From contig NZ_CP010681.1 of the NCBI RefSeq assembly GCF_002407245.1, positions 1,426,001-1,490,000 on the forward strand: DNA of 64,000 nt, written 5' to 3'. Below the pieces are notes generated by a model. That model had not been told where the DNA came from, did not search any database, and saw only the letters and a list, made by a program, of their open reading frames with translations. Positions 11,845 to 21,038 of this stretch are shown piece after piece. Origin of the DNA: Phaeobacter piscinae (GTDB lineage: Bacteria > Pseudomonadota > Alphaproteobacteria > Rhodobacterales > Rhodobacteraceae). Position numbers and translations under genes: made by a program. Numbering within the stretch: the stretch's first letter is position 1; every line of letters begins with the position of its first letter.

Positions 11845-12081
11845 TCAATCGATCTTATCCTGTACCCAGTGGATTTGCGTCTTTGCAGCGGCAATCGCGG
11901 CTTCGGCATCTGTAAACACCTGTTCGCCGTAATGACCAATGCTGTACCAACCGCGTCCATCCTCGGGATCGCGGCGGAACTCGTCGAAGCCATAACTCCC
12001 GTCAGGTCGCTGAAAAATATCGGTGCAGATCAACTCGCCGTCCAAGTTGATCGATTTGATAACCTTGTTGATATGAGCCAT
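11845..12081 (-). CDS. Small conserved protein of unknown function (78 residues)
   Basis: The protein starts MAHINKVIKS with a GGAGAGA ribosome site just before the ATG. It is rich in aromatic and acidic residues (DGSYGFDEFRRDPEDGRGWYS). There is no signal peptide, membrane segment or metal motif, so it is probably a soluble cytoplasmic protein. I do not recognise its family. It lies between psd and the speE terminator on the same strand, with its own short upstream region. Confidence 0.65.
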   Translation of the reverse strand: MAHINKVIKSINLDGELICTDIFQRPDGSYGFDEFRRDPEDGRGWYSIGHYGEQVFTDAEAAIAAAKTQIHWVQDKID

Positions 12082-12148
12082 ATGTCTCTCCCTGCAGAGC
12101 AGCGTCAGCTGCGCAGAGCGCGGGCTGCAAGCGTAAAGTCAGCGCAAA

Positions 12149-12171
12149 AGAAAAAGGGGGCCGAAGCCCCC
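12149..12171 (-). terminator. Rho-independent terminator after speE
   Basis: On the minus strand GGGGGC-ttcg-GCCCCC is followed by TTTTTCTTTT. It lies 15 bases after the speE stop and ends the speD-speE transcript. Confidence 0.85.
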
Positions 12172-12185
12172 AAATGCCTGTCCCG

Positions 12186-13036
<851 letters not shown>

Positions 13037-13040
<4 letters not shown>

Positions 13041-13558
13041 GCTGCCGCCTCCTTCGAAGGAATGCCCTTGGCGAGGAATTCCTCACCGCGCAGCAGTTCA
13101 CGCACCTCAACGGTGGGCGTGTCAAAGGCCTCTTTCAGCACATCAACCGCTTTCCATGGTTCGGCATCGCCACACATGAAGACGTCAAAGGCGCCATAGC
13201 CGATCTCGGGCCAAGTATGGACGGAGATATGGCTCTCGGCCAGCACCGCGACACCGGACACGCCCTGCGGCGAGAATTTATGCGTGTGGATATGGAGCAG
13301 CGTGGCGCCGCAGACGTCCACGCATTTACGGAATGCGTTCTGAATGCGGGTTTCGCAATCCAGACCGCTGCCGTTCATGACCTCGATAATAAGATGGGTT
13401 CCGGCAAACACCTTTCCATCCCGACGGATGAAATGGTCTTCGCGATCCGAATCCACAAGTGAGTTTACGATCGCAGTGGTTGCACTGCGGGCGGTATCTT
13501 CCTCTTGGGCGCCTGTCTCCAGACCGATCCCCAGTTGGAAGAGGTTGGCGTCCGTCAT
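13037..13558 (-). CDS. speD: S-adenosylmethionine decarboxylase proenzyme
   Basis: SpeD makes decarboxylated AdoMet for spermidine synthesis. It is a pyruvoyl enzyme processed at Glu108-Ser109 within LAESHISVHTWPE. The MTDANLF start (173 residues) has a strong GGGGAG ribosome site, which favours it over an in-frame start 30 bases further upstream. The catalytic Cys region is KCVDVCGATLLH. It heads the speD-speE operon. The leader contains a perfect hairpin at 13610-13629. Confidence 0.95.
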
Positions 13559-13609
13559 GACACTCCCCTTCGTTCCAGTAGATGACAATCCAGCCGGCCC
13601 TTAGCGCCC

Positions 13610-13629
13610 CCCCGGATAAGAGTCCGGGG
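13610..13629 (-). promoter_or_regulatory. Leader hairpin upstream of speD
   Basis: CCCCGGA-taagag-TCCGGGG is a perfect seven-pair stem 52 bases upstream of the speD ATG. There is no adjoining T run. In a polyamine operon such a leader structure could take part in feedback control, but nothing in the sequence proves it. Confidence 0.3.
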
Positions 13630-13717
13630 TTGGGATCGGTACCGAAAGTGAAGCGGCATCTATGGTGGGTGCGGGATTCGATCAAGAGGTTTTTTCTAAA
13701 ATGGATGCGGTCTGCCC

Positions 13718-13745
13718 ATAAAAAAGGCCGGGGCAAGCCCCGGCC
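13718..13745 (-). terminator. Rho-independent terminator after the DUF1127 gene
   Basis: On the minus strand GGCCGGGGC-tt-GCCCCGGCC is followed by TTTTTTATGGG. It ends the DUF1127 transcript before the speD leader. Confidence 0.85.
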
Positions 13746-13770
13746 GTCAGGTGGTTCCGTTGCCCGGGGA

Positions 13771-14004
13771 TCATGGGCGCCAGAACGGAAGAGTTCCTTG
13801 ATGTCGCGCATCTTCACGGGTCAGCCCAACATCTTTGAGCAGTTCCGGAGGCAATTGCCGCAATGCCTGGCGGGTGCGCTGGCGCACTGTCCATTTGGTG
13901 ACCAGAACCGCAAAGGAGACTGCAACCTCCGCCAGCACCGGCAGGGCGGGGCGGCTGGAGAGATAGAGCATATCCGTCGAAGGGGGAGTTGCGTTCTGTG
14001 TCAT
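13771..14004 (-). CDS. DUF1127 domain protein
   Basis: The 77-residue protein has the short basic DUF1127 motif at its C-terminus (RQRTRQALRQLPPELLKDVGLTREDA). Ahead of it is a moderately hydrophobic stretch (PALPVLAEVAVSFAVLV). In other alphaproteobacteria, DUF1127 proteins bind RNA and influence small-RNA and phosphate or carbon metabolism; that is family knowledge. It is divergent from a MocR-type regulator. A TTGTA-N4-TACAA palindrome sits 12 bases upstream of its start, so that regulator probably controls it. A terminator follows. Confidence 0.85.
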   Translation of the reverse strand: MTQNATPPSTDMLYLSSRPALPVLAEVAVSFAVLVTKWTVRQRTRQALRQLPPELLKDVGLTREDARHQGTLPFWRP

Positions 14005-14015
14005 GGCATTTTCCT

Positions 14016-14031
14016 ATTGTATTGATACAAT
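14016..14031. promoter_or_regulatory. Putative MocR operator 1 (ATTGTA-TTGA-TACAAT)
   Basis: This perfect palindrome of TTGTA-N4-TACAA form lies between the divergent DUF1127 and MocR genes. It overlaps a possible -35 hexamer TTGATA (14022-14027), which has CACAAT 17 bases downstream. Two related palindromes occur at 14091 and 14206, plus single TACAA half-sites at 14058 and 14173. Confidence 0.55.
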
Positions 14032-14090
14032 CCTGTGTTAATATCACAATGCTTGGGTACAATTTGTGAGGCATCATGTCCAAGGAAGGA

Positions 14091-14105
14091 TTGTAATGGG
14101 TACAA
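14091..14105. promoter_or_regulatory. Putative MocR operator 2, overlapping the start codon
   Basis: TTGTA-ATGGG-TACAA has the same arms as the operator at 14016 with a five-base spacer. The spacer contains the ATG start (14096-14098) of the regulator gene, so a bound protein could block transcription or initiation directly. Confidence 0.5.
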
Positions 14106-15511
14106 TTTGGCCGAATGAGTTGCCAACTGATCTTTCTGGCCGATCCGGTCCCAAATATCAGCGGGTCGCCGATACAATCCGAAACGCGGTTGAGGATGGC
14201 ACCCTTTGTATCGGTACAAAGCTGCCGCCGGTGCGGGAGCTTGCTTACCAGCTGAAGATCACCCCGGGCACTGTGGCGCGGGCCTATTCTCTGCTGACGG
14301 ATGCGGGGCTTTTGCAGGCTGAGGTGGGGCGCGGCACCTTTGTGGCGGAACCGGAAACCAAGGTTCAGGACGATGTCTGGTCGCGGCAGCTCCACCTGAA
14401 GGAAGTCAAAGATCCGGGTCATGTCAGCCTGTTTAGCCCCCGGTTGGTGGATGTGGGGCAGGTGGCGGCGATCCGGGAGGCGCTGGTCAAGATTTCGCAA
14501 GGGGACCCGTTACAGCTCCTGAATTACCCAACGAGAGATGCCTACCGCCCCCTGCGTGAGGCTGTGGTCGACTGGCTGTCGCAGGACCCGCTGGGCCCGC
14601 TGGATGAGCGTGACGTGGTGCTGACCCATGGTGGACAGAACGGCATCCTGACGGTGATGCAGGCTATTCTGAAGGGGCCGCAACCGACCGTGCTGGTGGA
14701 AGATCTCTCCTATGCTGGGTTCCGGCGCGCGGCGGAACTGGTGCGCGCGCGGGTTGTGGGCGTTGCGATGGATGAGCATGGCATTCTGCCCGACTCTCTG
14801 GAACTTGCGATCCGCAAAACCGGCGCCATGGTGCTCTGCACCAGTCCCGAGGTGCATAATCCAACCGGGCTTTATACGCCGCTGGAACGCCGCCAGCAGA
14901 TCCTTGAAGTGCTGCGCCGCCATGAGGTGCAGATCATTGAGGATGACTGTTATCGCATGGGCGAAGCCCGCGCGCCAAGCTATCGCGCGCTGGCGCCGGA
15001 TCTCTCTTGGCATGTTTCGTCGATTTCCAAAACTCTGACACCGTCGCTGCGGGTTGGGTTTGCGCTGGCCCCCAAGGGGCGTGGCCGGGATCTGCGACGG
15101 ATGGCGGAATACAGCTACTTCGGAATTGCGCAGCCGGTTGCTGAGCTGACGCGTATTCTGCTGTCTGATCCGCGCACCAGAAAGCTGGTCGCCGATGTGC
15201 GTCGCGAAATGGACAATTACATACGGATCGCGGTCAACACTCTGGGTGGGTTTGATCTGATCTGGTCGCAGAGCGTGCCGTTTCTGTGGCTAAAACTGCC
15301 CTCGGGCTGGCGCGCCGCCGCCTTTACCCGCGCGGCGGAGGCCGAGGGCGTTCAGATCCGGTCGGCCGATGAGTTTGCCCTGCGCGATGGCCGCGCCCCT
15401 AATGCGGTGCGGATCGCGGTGAACGGCCATGTCACGCCGAAGCAGTTCGAAGACGCCATGCTGCGCCTGCGGGCCCTCTTGGACAACCCGCCAGAGCAAA
15501 TCAGCGTGTGA
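14096..15511 (+). CDS. MocR-type (GntR/aminotransferase fusion) transcription regulator
   Basis: The protein has an N-terminal GntR winged helix-turn-helix (about residues 20-85: KYQRVADTIRNAVEDG, KLPPVRELA, ITPGTVARAYSLL). A fold-type I aminotransferase-like domain follows. The PLP-binding lysine is Lys312 in SSISKTLTPSLR. ATG 14096 (471 residues) is preferred over an in-frame ATG at 14066 because AAGGAAGG precedes it. MocR proteins sense PLP-linked amines or amino acids; the effector here is not known. Three TTGTA-N4/5-TACAA palindromes in and before the gene suggest autoregulation and control of the divergent DUF1127 gene. Confidence 0.88.
   Translation: MGTIWPNELPTDLSGRSGPKYQRVADTIRNAVEDGTLCIGTKLPPVRELAYQLKITPGTVARAYSLLTDAGLLQAEVGRGTFVAEPETKVQDDVWSRQLHLKEVKDPGHVSLFSPRLVDVGQVAAIREALVKISQGDPLQLLNYPTRDAYRPLREAVVDWLSQDPLGPLDERDVVLTHGGQNGILTVMQAILKGPQPTVLVEDLSYAGFRRAAELVRARVVGVAMDEHGILPDSLELAIRKTGAMVLCTSPEVHNPTGLYTPLERRQQILEVLRRHEVQIIEDDCYRMGEARAPSYRALAPDLSWHVSSISKTLTPSLRVGFALAPKGRGRDLRRMAEYSYFGIAQPVAELTRILLSDPRTRKLVADVRREMDNYIRIAVNTLGGFDLIWSQSVPFLWLKLPSGWRAAAFTRAAEAEGVQIRSADEFALRDGRAPNAVRIAVNGHVTPKQFEDAMLRLRALLDNPPEQISV
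14206..14219. promoter_or_regulatory. Putative MocR operator 3, inside the coding region
   Basis: TTGTA-TCGG-TACAA lies about 110 bases into the regulator gene. With the sites at 14016 and 14091 it forms a set over roughly 200 bases, which would permit looping or a roadblock by the encoded regulator. Confidence 0.4.
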
Positions 15512-15550
15512 TGTTGACCAGTTCAGGGAGGGCTGTCCGGCGAAGGAGAA

Positions 15551-15577
15551 AGGGGCCTGAACAGTCAGGCCCCTTTA
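15551..15577. terminator. Bidirectional terminator between the MocR gene and the lipoprotein gene
   Basis: AGGGGCCTGA-acag-TCAGGCCCCT is a near-perfect ten-pair stem. On the plus strand TTTATAT follows it; on the minus strand it is followed by TTCTCC. It serves two convergent genes. Confidence 0.75.
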
Positions 15578-15605
15578 TATATGATAGGATGATCGACCGG
15601 GTCGG

Positions 15606-16130
15606 TTATTCGACCAGGATCGACACGCCCGAGGTATGGTTGCCGATGAACGACCAGTTGTCGCGACCAGCAGCGATGCCTGCGGTAATGGCAGCAGTCA
15701 GAAGACCTGCAGCCGAGGCGCCGCCCACCACTGTGCCGTTCAGCTCAGGCTTGAGCATGGTCCGGCCGGACTGTTCGCCTGCGTTGCATTGCACATAAGC
15801 CGGTGTCGGACGACGTTTGAGCACCGGAACGTTGACTTTTGCCGGGGTGATGAATGTTGCCTTGAATTCGGTGCTTTCGACTGTGCACCTGGCGCCAACA
15901 ACCTCGCGCATATTGGCGCTGCTGGGTTGACCGCCCGTCGCCTTCATCTTCTCCTTGTCCAGCACGACATGGGTGCGGAAGGTCAGCTCTTTGTAGCCCT
16001 GAATGCGCGGCGCTGTCGCATTTTGATTCTTGAGCGCCACCGTCACCGGGGGAGCGGTAACTTCGGCGTTTTGCATGCAGGCACCAAGGGCCAGCGGCAG
16101 GGCGCCAGCCAGAGCAAGTTTTCGAAACAT
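15606..16130 (-). CDS. Lipoprotein of unknown function
   Basis: The 174-residue protein starts MFRKLALAGALPLALGAC. The signal peptide ends with a lipobox LGAC, so Cys18 should be lipidated and the protein anchored in the outer or inner membrane. Two further cysteines (GARCTVES and YVQCNAG) could form a disulfide in the periplasm. The C-terminal region is rich in small residues (GTVVGGASAAGLL, ITAGIAAG), like a glycine-zipper segment. I do not recognise a named family. It is convergent with the MocR gene and shares its terminator. Confidence 0.7.
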   Translation of the reverse strand: MFRKLALAGALPLALGACMQNAEVTAPPVTVALKNQNATAPRIQGYKELTFRTHVVLDKEKMKATGGQPSSANMREVVGARCTVESTEFKATFITPAKVNVPVLKRRPTPAYVQCNAGEQSGRTMLKPELNGTVVGGASAAGLLTAAITAGIAAGRDNWSFIGNHTSGVSILVE

Positions 16131-16272
16131 GTTAGTGAGATCCTATAATTCGTCTTTCCGATGCAGCTTTAACGTGTGGGGTAACGGCTGAAAAGGCGTG
16201 TTAGCCTGCTCCGCGTCGACAGTTGCGGTTTTTGATCGGTGCAGCAGCGCGTCGGTCGGTGTCAAAATTTGG

Positions 16273-16286
16273 GGTATTATTATACC
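16273..16286. promoter_or_regulatory. AT-rich palindrome in the lipoprotein/rplM gap
   Basis: GGTAT-tatt-ATACC is a perfect five-pair dyad followed by TATTTTTT in an unusually AT-rich stretch (about 16260-16325). It may be an operator for the lipoprotein gene or an upstream element for rplM. The function cannot be settled from sequence. Confidence 0.25.
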
Positions 16287-16334
16287 TATTTTTTAAGTGT
16301 ATGTTTTTGAACAATTAAATCTGATTTACGGGTG

Positions 16335-16363
16335 TTGACCTGCGCATTGGGCTGCCGTAAACC
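16335..16363 (+). promoter_or_regulatory. Probable sigma-70 promoter of rplM-rpsI
   Basis: TTGACC (16335-16340) and TAAACC (16358-16363) are separated by 17 bases. The pair lies about 65 bases upstream of the rplM ATG. Confidence 0.5.
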
Positions 16364-16427
16364 CCGTCCATCGAATTCGGGCGTGCCGCCTTGGTGTGCC
16401 CTTCACGTCAAACAGGATTGACCTGAT

Positions 16428-16886
16428 ATGAAAACCTTCTCTGCTACTCCGGCAGACATCGAGAAGAAGTGGATCATCATCGACGCCGAAGGCGTGGTGC
16501 TGGGCCGTCTTGCCTCGATCGTCGCCATGCGCCTGCGTGGTAAGCACAAGCCGTCCTTCACTCCTCACATGGATATGGGCGACAATGTCATCGTGATCAA
16601 CGCTGACAAAATCCAGATGACCGGCAAGAAGCGCGAAGAGCACTTCTACTGGCACACCGGTCACCCCGGTGGCATCAAATCCCGCACCAAACAGCAAATT
16701 CTGGAAGGCGCGCACCCTGAGCGCGTGGTCTACCAGGCTGTGAAGCGCATGCTGCCCGGCAACCGCCTGTCGCGCCAGCAGATGACCAACCTGCGCATCT
16801 ATGCAAGTGCCGAGCACCCGCATGAAGCCCAGTCCCCCGAGGTTCTGGATGTTAAATCCATGAACAAGAAAAACACCCGGAGCTGA
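16428..16886 (+). CDS. rplM: 50S ribosomal protein L13
   Basis: L13 is an early-assembling protein of the large ribosomal subunit. The sequence has the typical core: [16 protein letters not shown], then the lysine-rich [12 protein letters not shown], then [11 protein letters not shown] and [12 protein letters not shown]. The length of 152 is normal for alphaproteobacteria. It is followed five bases later by rpsI, the almost universal L13-S9 pair. A promoter-like TTGACC/TAAACC lies upstream. Confidence 0.98.
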   Translation: MKTFSATPADIEKKWIIIDAEGVVLGRLASIVAMRLRGKHKPSFTPHMDMGDNVIVINADKIQMTGKKREEHFYWHTGHPGGIKSRTKQQILEGAHPERVVYQAVKRMLPGNRLSRQQMTNLRIYASAEHPHEAQSPEVLDVKSMNKKNTRS

Positions 16887-16891
16887 GACCG

Positions 16892-17377
16892 ATGGCTGAT
16901 CAGATCAACACTCTCGAAGAGCTCGGCGCCGTTGCAGGCGTAGAAACCGTAGCCGAAGAAACCATTTCGCGCGAACCCGTTCGTGACGAACTGGGCCGCG
17001 CCTATGCCACCGGCAAGCGGAAAGATGCGGTTGCCCGCGTCTGGATCAAGCCGGGTTCCGGCAAGGTCTCCGTCAACGGTAAAGAGCTGAACGCATATTT
17101 TGCACGCCCTGTGCTGCAGATGATCCTGCGCCAGCCGTTCCAGGTTGCCGGTGTCGAAGGCGAATTCGACGTCTACGCAACCGTCAAGGGCGGTGGCCTC
17201 TCCGGTCAGGCCGGTGCGGTCAAGCACGGCATCTCCAAGGCGCTGCAACTCTACAACCCGTCCCTGCGTGGCGCGTTGAAAGCTGCTGGCTTCCTGACCC
17301 GCGACAGCCGTGTCGTTGAGCGTAAGAAATTCGGTCGTCGCAAAGCGCGTCGTTCGTTCCAGTTCTCCAAGCGTTAA
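16892..17377 (+). CDS. rpsI: 30S ribosomal protein S9
   Basis: S9 contacts the anticodon loop of P-site tRNA through its basic C-terminal tail, seen here as [13 protein letters not shown]. The S9 core begins at [13 protein letters not shown]. The first 38 residues are an acidic extension ([16 protein letters not shown] onward) seen in alphaproteobacterial S9, which explains the length of 161 against about 130 in E. coli. It is co-transcribed with rplM, and a strong terminator follows. Confidence 0.98.
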   Translation: MADQINTLEELGAVAGVETVAEETISREPVRDELGRAYATGKRKDAVARVWIKPGSGKVSVNGKELNAYFARPVLQMILRQPFQVAGVEGEFDVYATVKGGGLSGQAGAVKHGISKALQLYNPSLRGALKAAGFLTRDSRVVERKKFGRRKARRSFQFSKR

Positions 17378-17400
17378 TCGCTGGATCACATGGATTGGAA

Positions 17401-17430
17401 AAGGCCGCAGAGCAATCTGCGGCCTTTTTT
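17401..17430 (+). terminator. Rho-independent terminator after rpsI
   Basis: AAGGCCGCAGA-gcaa-TCTGCGGCCTT is a perfect eleven-pair stem running into TTTTTT. It lies 23 bases after the rpsI stop. Confidence 0.92.
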
Positions 17431-17489
17431 CGTTGTCTGGACTGTTTAGAGGCTACGTCAGTCGGTGCAGATGCCACCGGCCGTCAGTC

Positions 17490-18107
17490 TCAGCTATCCG
17501 GTTCAATCAGACCTAACCCGCGCAGATAGATGCCAATGCCGCTTTCCAGCAGATCCTCAGGCGGGAAGGGAGAGGCGGCACCGGGTGAGTTGCGCGCATA
17601 AAGCTCAACCACCCCATGGCTCATCGCCAAGATATGAGCGGAGAACATGGAGGCGGGCGGGCGTTTTTCGGCCGGGATGTGCTGGCTCAGATCCGCTGCG
17701 GCCCGCTCCAGAATGGCACGCGCGCGATTGGCGGCCTCGGCCAGCTCCGGGGTGCGGTTCACGGAAATGCCGCTTTCAAACATGGCGATGTAATGGCCTG
17801 GATGTTTGCGCGCAAAGGCGAGATAGGCCCGGCCTGTGGCCTCAAACGCGGCCAGGGCAGAGGGCTGATATTTGTCATAGGCGTGCTGCATCAGATCGGC
17901 AAACATGACGTAGCCCTGTCGGCCTGCCTCGGCAATCAGATCCTCTCGCCCGTCGAAATGACGGTAGACCGCAGCTGGGGTGACGCCTGCCTTCTTGGCC
18001 GCCTCTGATAGCGTAAACCCGGTTGGACCCTTCGCCTCGATCAGGTGCAATGCGGCTTCGACCAGCGCCTGACGCAGGTTGCCGTGGTGATATCCGCGTT
18101 TAGGCAT
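17490..18107 (-). CDS. TetR-family transcription regulator
   Basis: The N-terminal helix-turn-helix is clear ([19 protein letters not shown], then [21 protein letters not shown]). A ligand-binding C-terminal domain (WHG type) follows. The [10 protein letters not shown] start gives 205 residues; longer in-frame starts would run deep into ppk2. Even so, the start lies eight bases inside the ppk2 3' end, indicating an operon with ppk2 upstream. The target and effector are unknown. The short spacing suggests it may regulate the polyphosphate kinase transcript (inference). Confidence 0.85.
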   Translation of the reverse strand: MPKRGYHHGNLRQALVEAALHLIEAKGPTGFTLSEAAKKAGVTPAAVYRHFDGREDLIAEAGRQGYVMFADLMQHAYDKYQPSALAAFEATGRAYLAFARKHPGHYIAMFESGISVNRTPELAEAANRARAILERAAADLSQHIPAEKRPPASMFSAHILAMSHGVVELYARNSPGAASPFPPEDLLESGIGIYLRGLGLIEPDS

Positions 18108-18969
18108 CCCAAAGTTCCGGTCCGCCACAGATCGTACCATCCAGATCACCAAGCGCCTTGGCGTCCTTGTTGGCATAATCAACCGCATGCAGCACCCGGC
18201 GGATGGCGGCCAGCCGCGCGCGGCGTTTGTCATCCGAGCGGACGATGGTCCAGGGCGCGTGGTCCGAATGGCTGCGCGTCAGCGTGTCTGCAATCGCGGT
18301 GGAGTATTCCTGCCAGAGGCTCAGCCCCTTTACGTCAATCGGGCTCAACTTCCATTGTTTCAAAGGATCGGTTTCGCGCGACAGGAACCGGCGCAGCTGT
18401 TCCGCGCGCCCGACGTTGAGCCAGATCTTGAAGACCTGAATGCCATCCTCAACCAGTGCATCCTCAAACCCGTTGACCTGATCAAAGAACCGTTCGCGTT
18501 GGCCGTCGGTGCAAAAGCCAAAGACTGGCTCCACCACGCCTCGATTGTACCAGCTGCGATCAAAGAAAACGATTTCACCGGCCGCAGGCAGATGGGTGAT
18601 ATAGCGCTGGAAATACCACTGCGTCTGTTCGCGTTCGCTGGGTTTCGACAGGGCCACGATGCGGGCACCGCGTGGGTTCAGGTTTTCCCGGAACCTCTTG
18701 ATGGTGCCGCCTTTGCCAGCCGCATCGCGGCCTTCGAAAATGATCGCAATCCGCGCGCCGGTAGCGCGCACCCAGGACTGCATTTTCACCAGTTCGATCT
18801 GCAGGCGCTTCATCTCTTTGTCATAGCGCTTGCGGCTCATCCGTGTGTCATAGGGAAAGCCGGGATCCAGCACATCGTCCTTGTCCGAGCTTTTGAGGGC
18901 GGCGCGGATCTCATCCGGGGCTTCGGTCTGGTAAAACGCGCTGATGGCACCGTCAAAGGGCAGGGGCAT
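18100..18969 (-). CDS. ppk2: Polyphosphate kinase 2
   Basis: PPK2 transfers phosphate between polyphosphate and nucleotides, mainly making GTP or ATP from the diphosphate. Walker A reads [11 protein letters not shown] (Lys86). The Walker B/lid region reads [11 protein letters not shown] (Asp137). The single-domain 289-residue form fits class I PPK2 of alphaproteobacteria. The TetR gene overlaps its 3' end. No ppk1 or ppx is visible in the window. Confidence 0.92.
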   Translation of the reverse strand: MPLPFDGAISAFYQTEAPDEIRAALKSSDKDDVLDPGFPYDTRMSRKRYDKEMKRLQIELVKMQSWVRATGARIAIIFEGRDAAGKGGTIKRFRENLNPRGARIVALSKPSEREQTQWYFQRYITHLPAAGEIVFFDRSWYNRGVVEPVFGFCTDGQRERFFDQVNGFEDALVEDGIQVFKIWLNVGRAEQLRRFLSRETDPLKQWKLSPIDVKGLSLWQEYSTAIADTLTRSHSDHAPWTIVRSDDKRRARLAAIRRVLHAVDYANKDAKALGDLDGTICGGPELWDA

Positions 18970-19030
18970 TCGAAAATTCCTTCTGTCTTCTGTCCCTTAT
19001 ATGGGGCTTTGCAGAGAAATGTGAATCGTT

Positions 19031-20062
19031 TTAACGCAAATTCTCTGTCGGTGCGGCCCGCGCTGCCGCCCGGTCTACCGCCGCCACAACCGCATCGGTG
19101 GCGACCTGATGCGGCATATGGCCGATCCCATCCAGCACCGTGAGAGTGAGCGTGGGCACATCGCGTTCCAGCTGGCGCGCGTGCAGATCCAGCCCGACGG
19201 TGGTATCCGCGCTGCCATGGACCGCCTCAATGGGCAGGCGAAGGGCATTGTATCGGGGCGCCATCAATTTGATTTCGGCCAGAAGGTCAGCGCGCTGGCG
19301 CGCATTGGCCCGCAAGGCAGAGCGGCGCAGGGTCAGGCCGGGGCCGAAATGCTCAAAATACCCCGCCGGAACGGGTTGCGGGGCGAAGACCTCAGTCAGC
19401 GTGTCGCGAATGGTGGTCTCCGGCACATAGGCGGTCAGCAGGGGGACCGCCAGCCGCTGACCCAAGGGTGAGGAGGTCACCTTGTAGAAGGTGCTGAGCG
19501 GCGTCAGCCAGGGGTGAGAGACCGCACCCACGGTGACCAGCGCTGAGAGACTGTCGGGATCATCCAGCGCCCAGGCCAGCGCAACCCCGCCGCCGTAGCT
19601 TTGCCCCAAGACGATGGGACGCTCTGCCCCCAGGTCGGCCACCGCACCACGGATCAGGGCGGCTTGCTTGCTCAGGGAGGCTTGCGCGCCGCGGGTGCGG
19701 TCACTGTAGCCCAATCCGGGCCGGTCGACGATGATCACCCGGTAGCGGTCGCTGAGGGCTGGTGCGAGGCGGAAGGTCATATCGCGGATATGGCCGCTCG
19801 CGCCGTGGATCAGCACCAGATCCGGCGCGCGTTCGCCTGCGGGCAGGGTGGCAGGCTGTCCCAGATCCAGCAGGTGCATCTGCTGCCCCTCGACAGTCAC
19901 AAATGTGCCCTGCGGTGGGTAAGCCGACACCGCTTCCGCCTCGCGCGCGTTTGCGCGCCACAGCGTCACGCCAACGCCAAGCGCCAGAACCAACCCGGCG
20001 GTCACCATGCCCTTAACGACCAATCTCAGCCATGTCGAAGGGGGTGGATTGGTAGATGTCAT
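19031..20062 (-). CDS. Membrane-anchored alpha/beta hydrolase
   Basis: This is an alpha/beta-hydrolase-fold protein. The oxyanion segment is [11 protein letters not shown], the nucleophile elbow GQSYGG, the acid Asp in HGSADTTVG and the His in GIGHMPHQ. A single N-terminal membrane segment ([22 protein letters not shown]) anchors the catalytic domain outside the cytoplasm. The start is uncertain: ATG 20062 (MTSTNPPPS) overlaps the metA 3' end, while ATG 20008 begins just after the metA stop but cuts the anchor short. The substrate is unknown; an esterase, lipase or haloperoxidase-like role is possible. It is probably co-transcribed with metA. Confidence 0.75.
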   Translation of the reverse strand: MTSTNPPPSTWLRLVVKGMVTAGLVLALGVGVTLWRANAREAEAVSAYPPQGTFVTVEGQQMHLLDLGQPATLPAGERAPDLVLIHGASGHIRDMTFRLAPALSDRYRVIIVDRPGLGYSDRTRGAQASLSKQAALIRGAVADLGAERPIVLGQSYGGGVALAWALDDPDSLSALVTVGAVSHPWLTPLSTFYKVTSSPLGQRLAVPLLTAYVPETTIRDTLTEVFAPQPVPAGYFEHFGPGLTLRRSALRANARQRADLLAEIKLMAPRYNALRLPIEAVHGSADTTVGLDLHARQLERDVPTLTLTVLDGIGHMPHQVATDAVVAAVDRAAARAAPTENLR

Positions 20063-20930
20063 TGATCCAGTTGCCATAAAGAAGATGCGCATGGCTGCGC
20101 CATCTGTTTTGCGGTTTGCGGCTAGGATCATCATCCGGGTAGTAGTTCATCGGCACGTTGATCGGCGTCCCGCTGGCCACGTCGCGGTCATATTCCTGCT
20201 TCAGCGTATCACTGTCGTATTCAAAGTGGTTGAAGATATAGAGCGCCCGGTGGCTCGGATCCTCGATCAGGCAGGGACCGGCATCCTGACTGCCCAGAAG
20301 GCTGCGCAGGCCGGGGCGTGCGTCGATCTCGGACTGGCGGATTTCGGTCCAGCGCGACACCGGAATGACGCAATCATCCGAAAACCCCCGCAGATAGGGC
20401 GAGGCAGGATCAAGGTTCTGATGCCGGAAACAGCCAAAGACCTTGTGATCCAGGAGGTGTTTTTTCACCCCGTGGAAGTAGTTGATCATCGCCATGCCGC
20501 CCCAGCAGACACCAAAGGTGGAATGCACATTGGTCTGGGTCCAGTCAAAGACCTCGCACAGCTCGTCCCAATAGGTGACGTCCTCGAACTCCAGATGCTC
20601 AATCGGCGCGCCAGTGATGATCAACCCGTCAAAGCGCTGGTCCTTGATCTCCTGAAAGGGACGGTAGAATTCGGCCATATGTTCAGCGGCAGTGTTGCGG
20701 GTCTGATGCTCTGTCATGCGGATCAGCGACAGGTCGATCTGCAAGGGCGTCGCGCCGATCAGCCGGGCGAACTGGTTCTCGGTCTGGATCTTCTTCGGCA
20801 TCAGGTTCAACAGGCCGATGCGCAGCGGGCGAATGTCCTGACGGGCCGCCTGATCCGGCGACATGACCATCACGCCTTCGTTCGTGAGAACGTCATAGGC
20901 AGGGAGGTCTGAAGGGATCTTGATCGGCAT
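20013..20930 (-). CDS. metA: Homoserine O-acyltransferase MetA, predicted acetyl-CoA type
   Basis: MetA activates homoserine by O-acylation at the entry to methionine synthesis. It belongs to the class I glutamine amidotransferase-like fold family. The nucleophile is Cys142 in FGVCWGG, and the His/Glu partners lie in FNHFEYDSD. Residue 111 is Glu ([13 protein letters not shown]). In the characterised family, Glu at this position goes with acetyl-CoA and Gly with succinyl-CoA. The protein may therefore be a homoserine O-acetyltransferase despite the usual succinyltransferase label. Its 108-base upstream region carries two hairpins; no SAM-II riboswitch consensus is seen. Confidence 0.93.
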   Translation of the reverse strand: MPIKIPSDLPAYDVLTNEGVMVMSPDQAARQDIRPLRIGLLNLMPKKIQTENQFARLIGATPLQIDLSLIRMTEHQTRNTAAEHMAEFYRPFQEIKDQRFDGLIITGAPIEHLEFEDVTYWDELCEVFDWTQTNVHSTFGVCWGGMAMINYFHGVKKHLLDHKVFGCFRHQNLDPASPYLRGFSDDCVIPVSRWTEIRQSEIDARPGLRSLLGSQDAGPCLIEDPSHRALYIFNHFEYDSDTLKQEYDRDVASGTPINVPMNYYPDDDPSRKPQNRWRSHAHLLYGNWINDIYQSTPFDMAEIGR

Positions 20931-20983
20931 ATCGTGTCCTTTGGTATGTTTGCCCCGCCCATAGCGGTCGGGATCGTTCTGAT

Positions 20984-21025
20984 CCGGAGATGATCTCCGG
21001 CGAGGGGCCTGTCTCTGGCCCCTCG
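20984..21025 (-). promoter_or_regulatory. Two adjacent perfect hairpins between the P-loop gene and metA
   Basis: CCGGAGA-tga-TCTCCGG (20984-21000) and CGAGGGGCC-N7-GGCCCCTCG (21001-21025) lie side by side in the metA leader, just after the stop of the upstream P-loop gene. Neither is followed by a T run on the minus strand. They could be a weak terminator, an RNA stabiliser or a leader control element for metA. Confidence 0.4.
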
Positions 21026-21038
21026 TGATGTAGAAGGC

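Noticed and set aside
20931..21038. SAM-II riboswitch before metA
   Set aside because: This element is common before alphaproteobacterial metA, but the leader here shows two simple hairpins and none of the SAM-II pseudoknot consensus.
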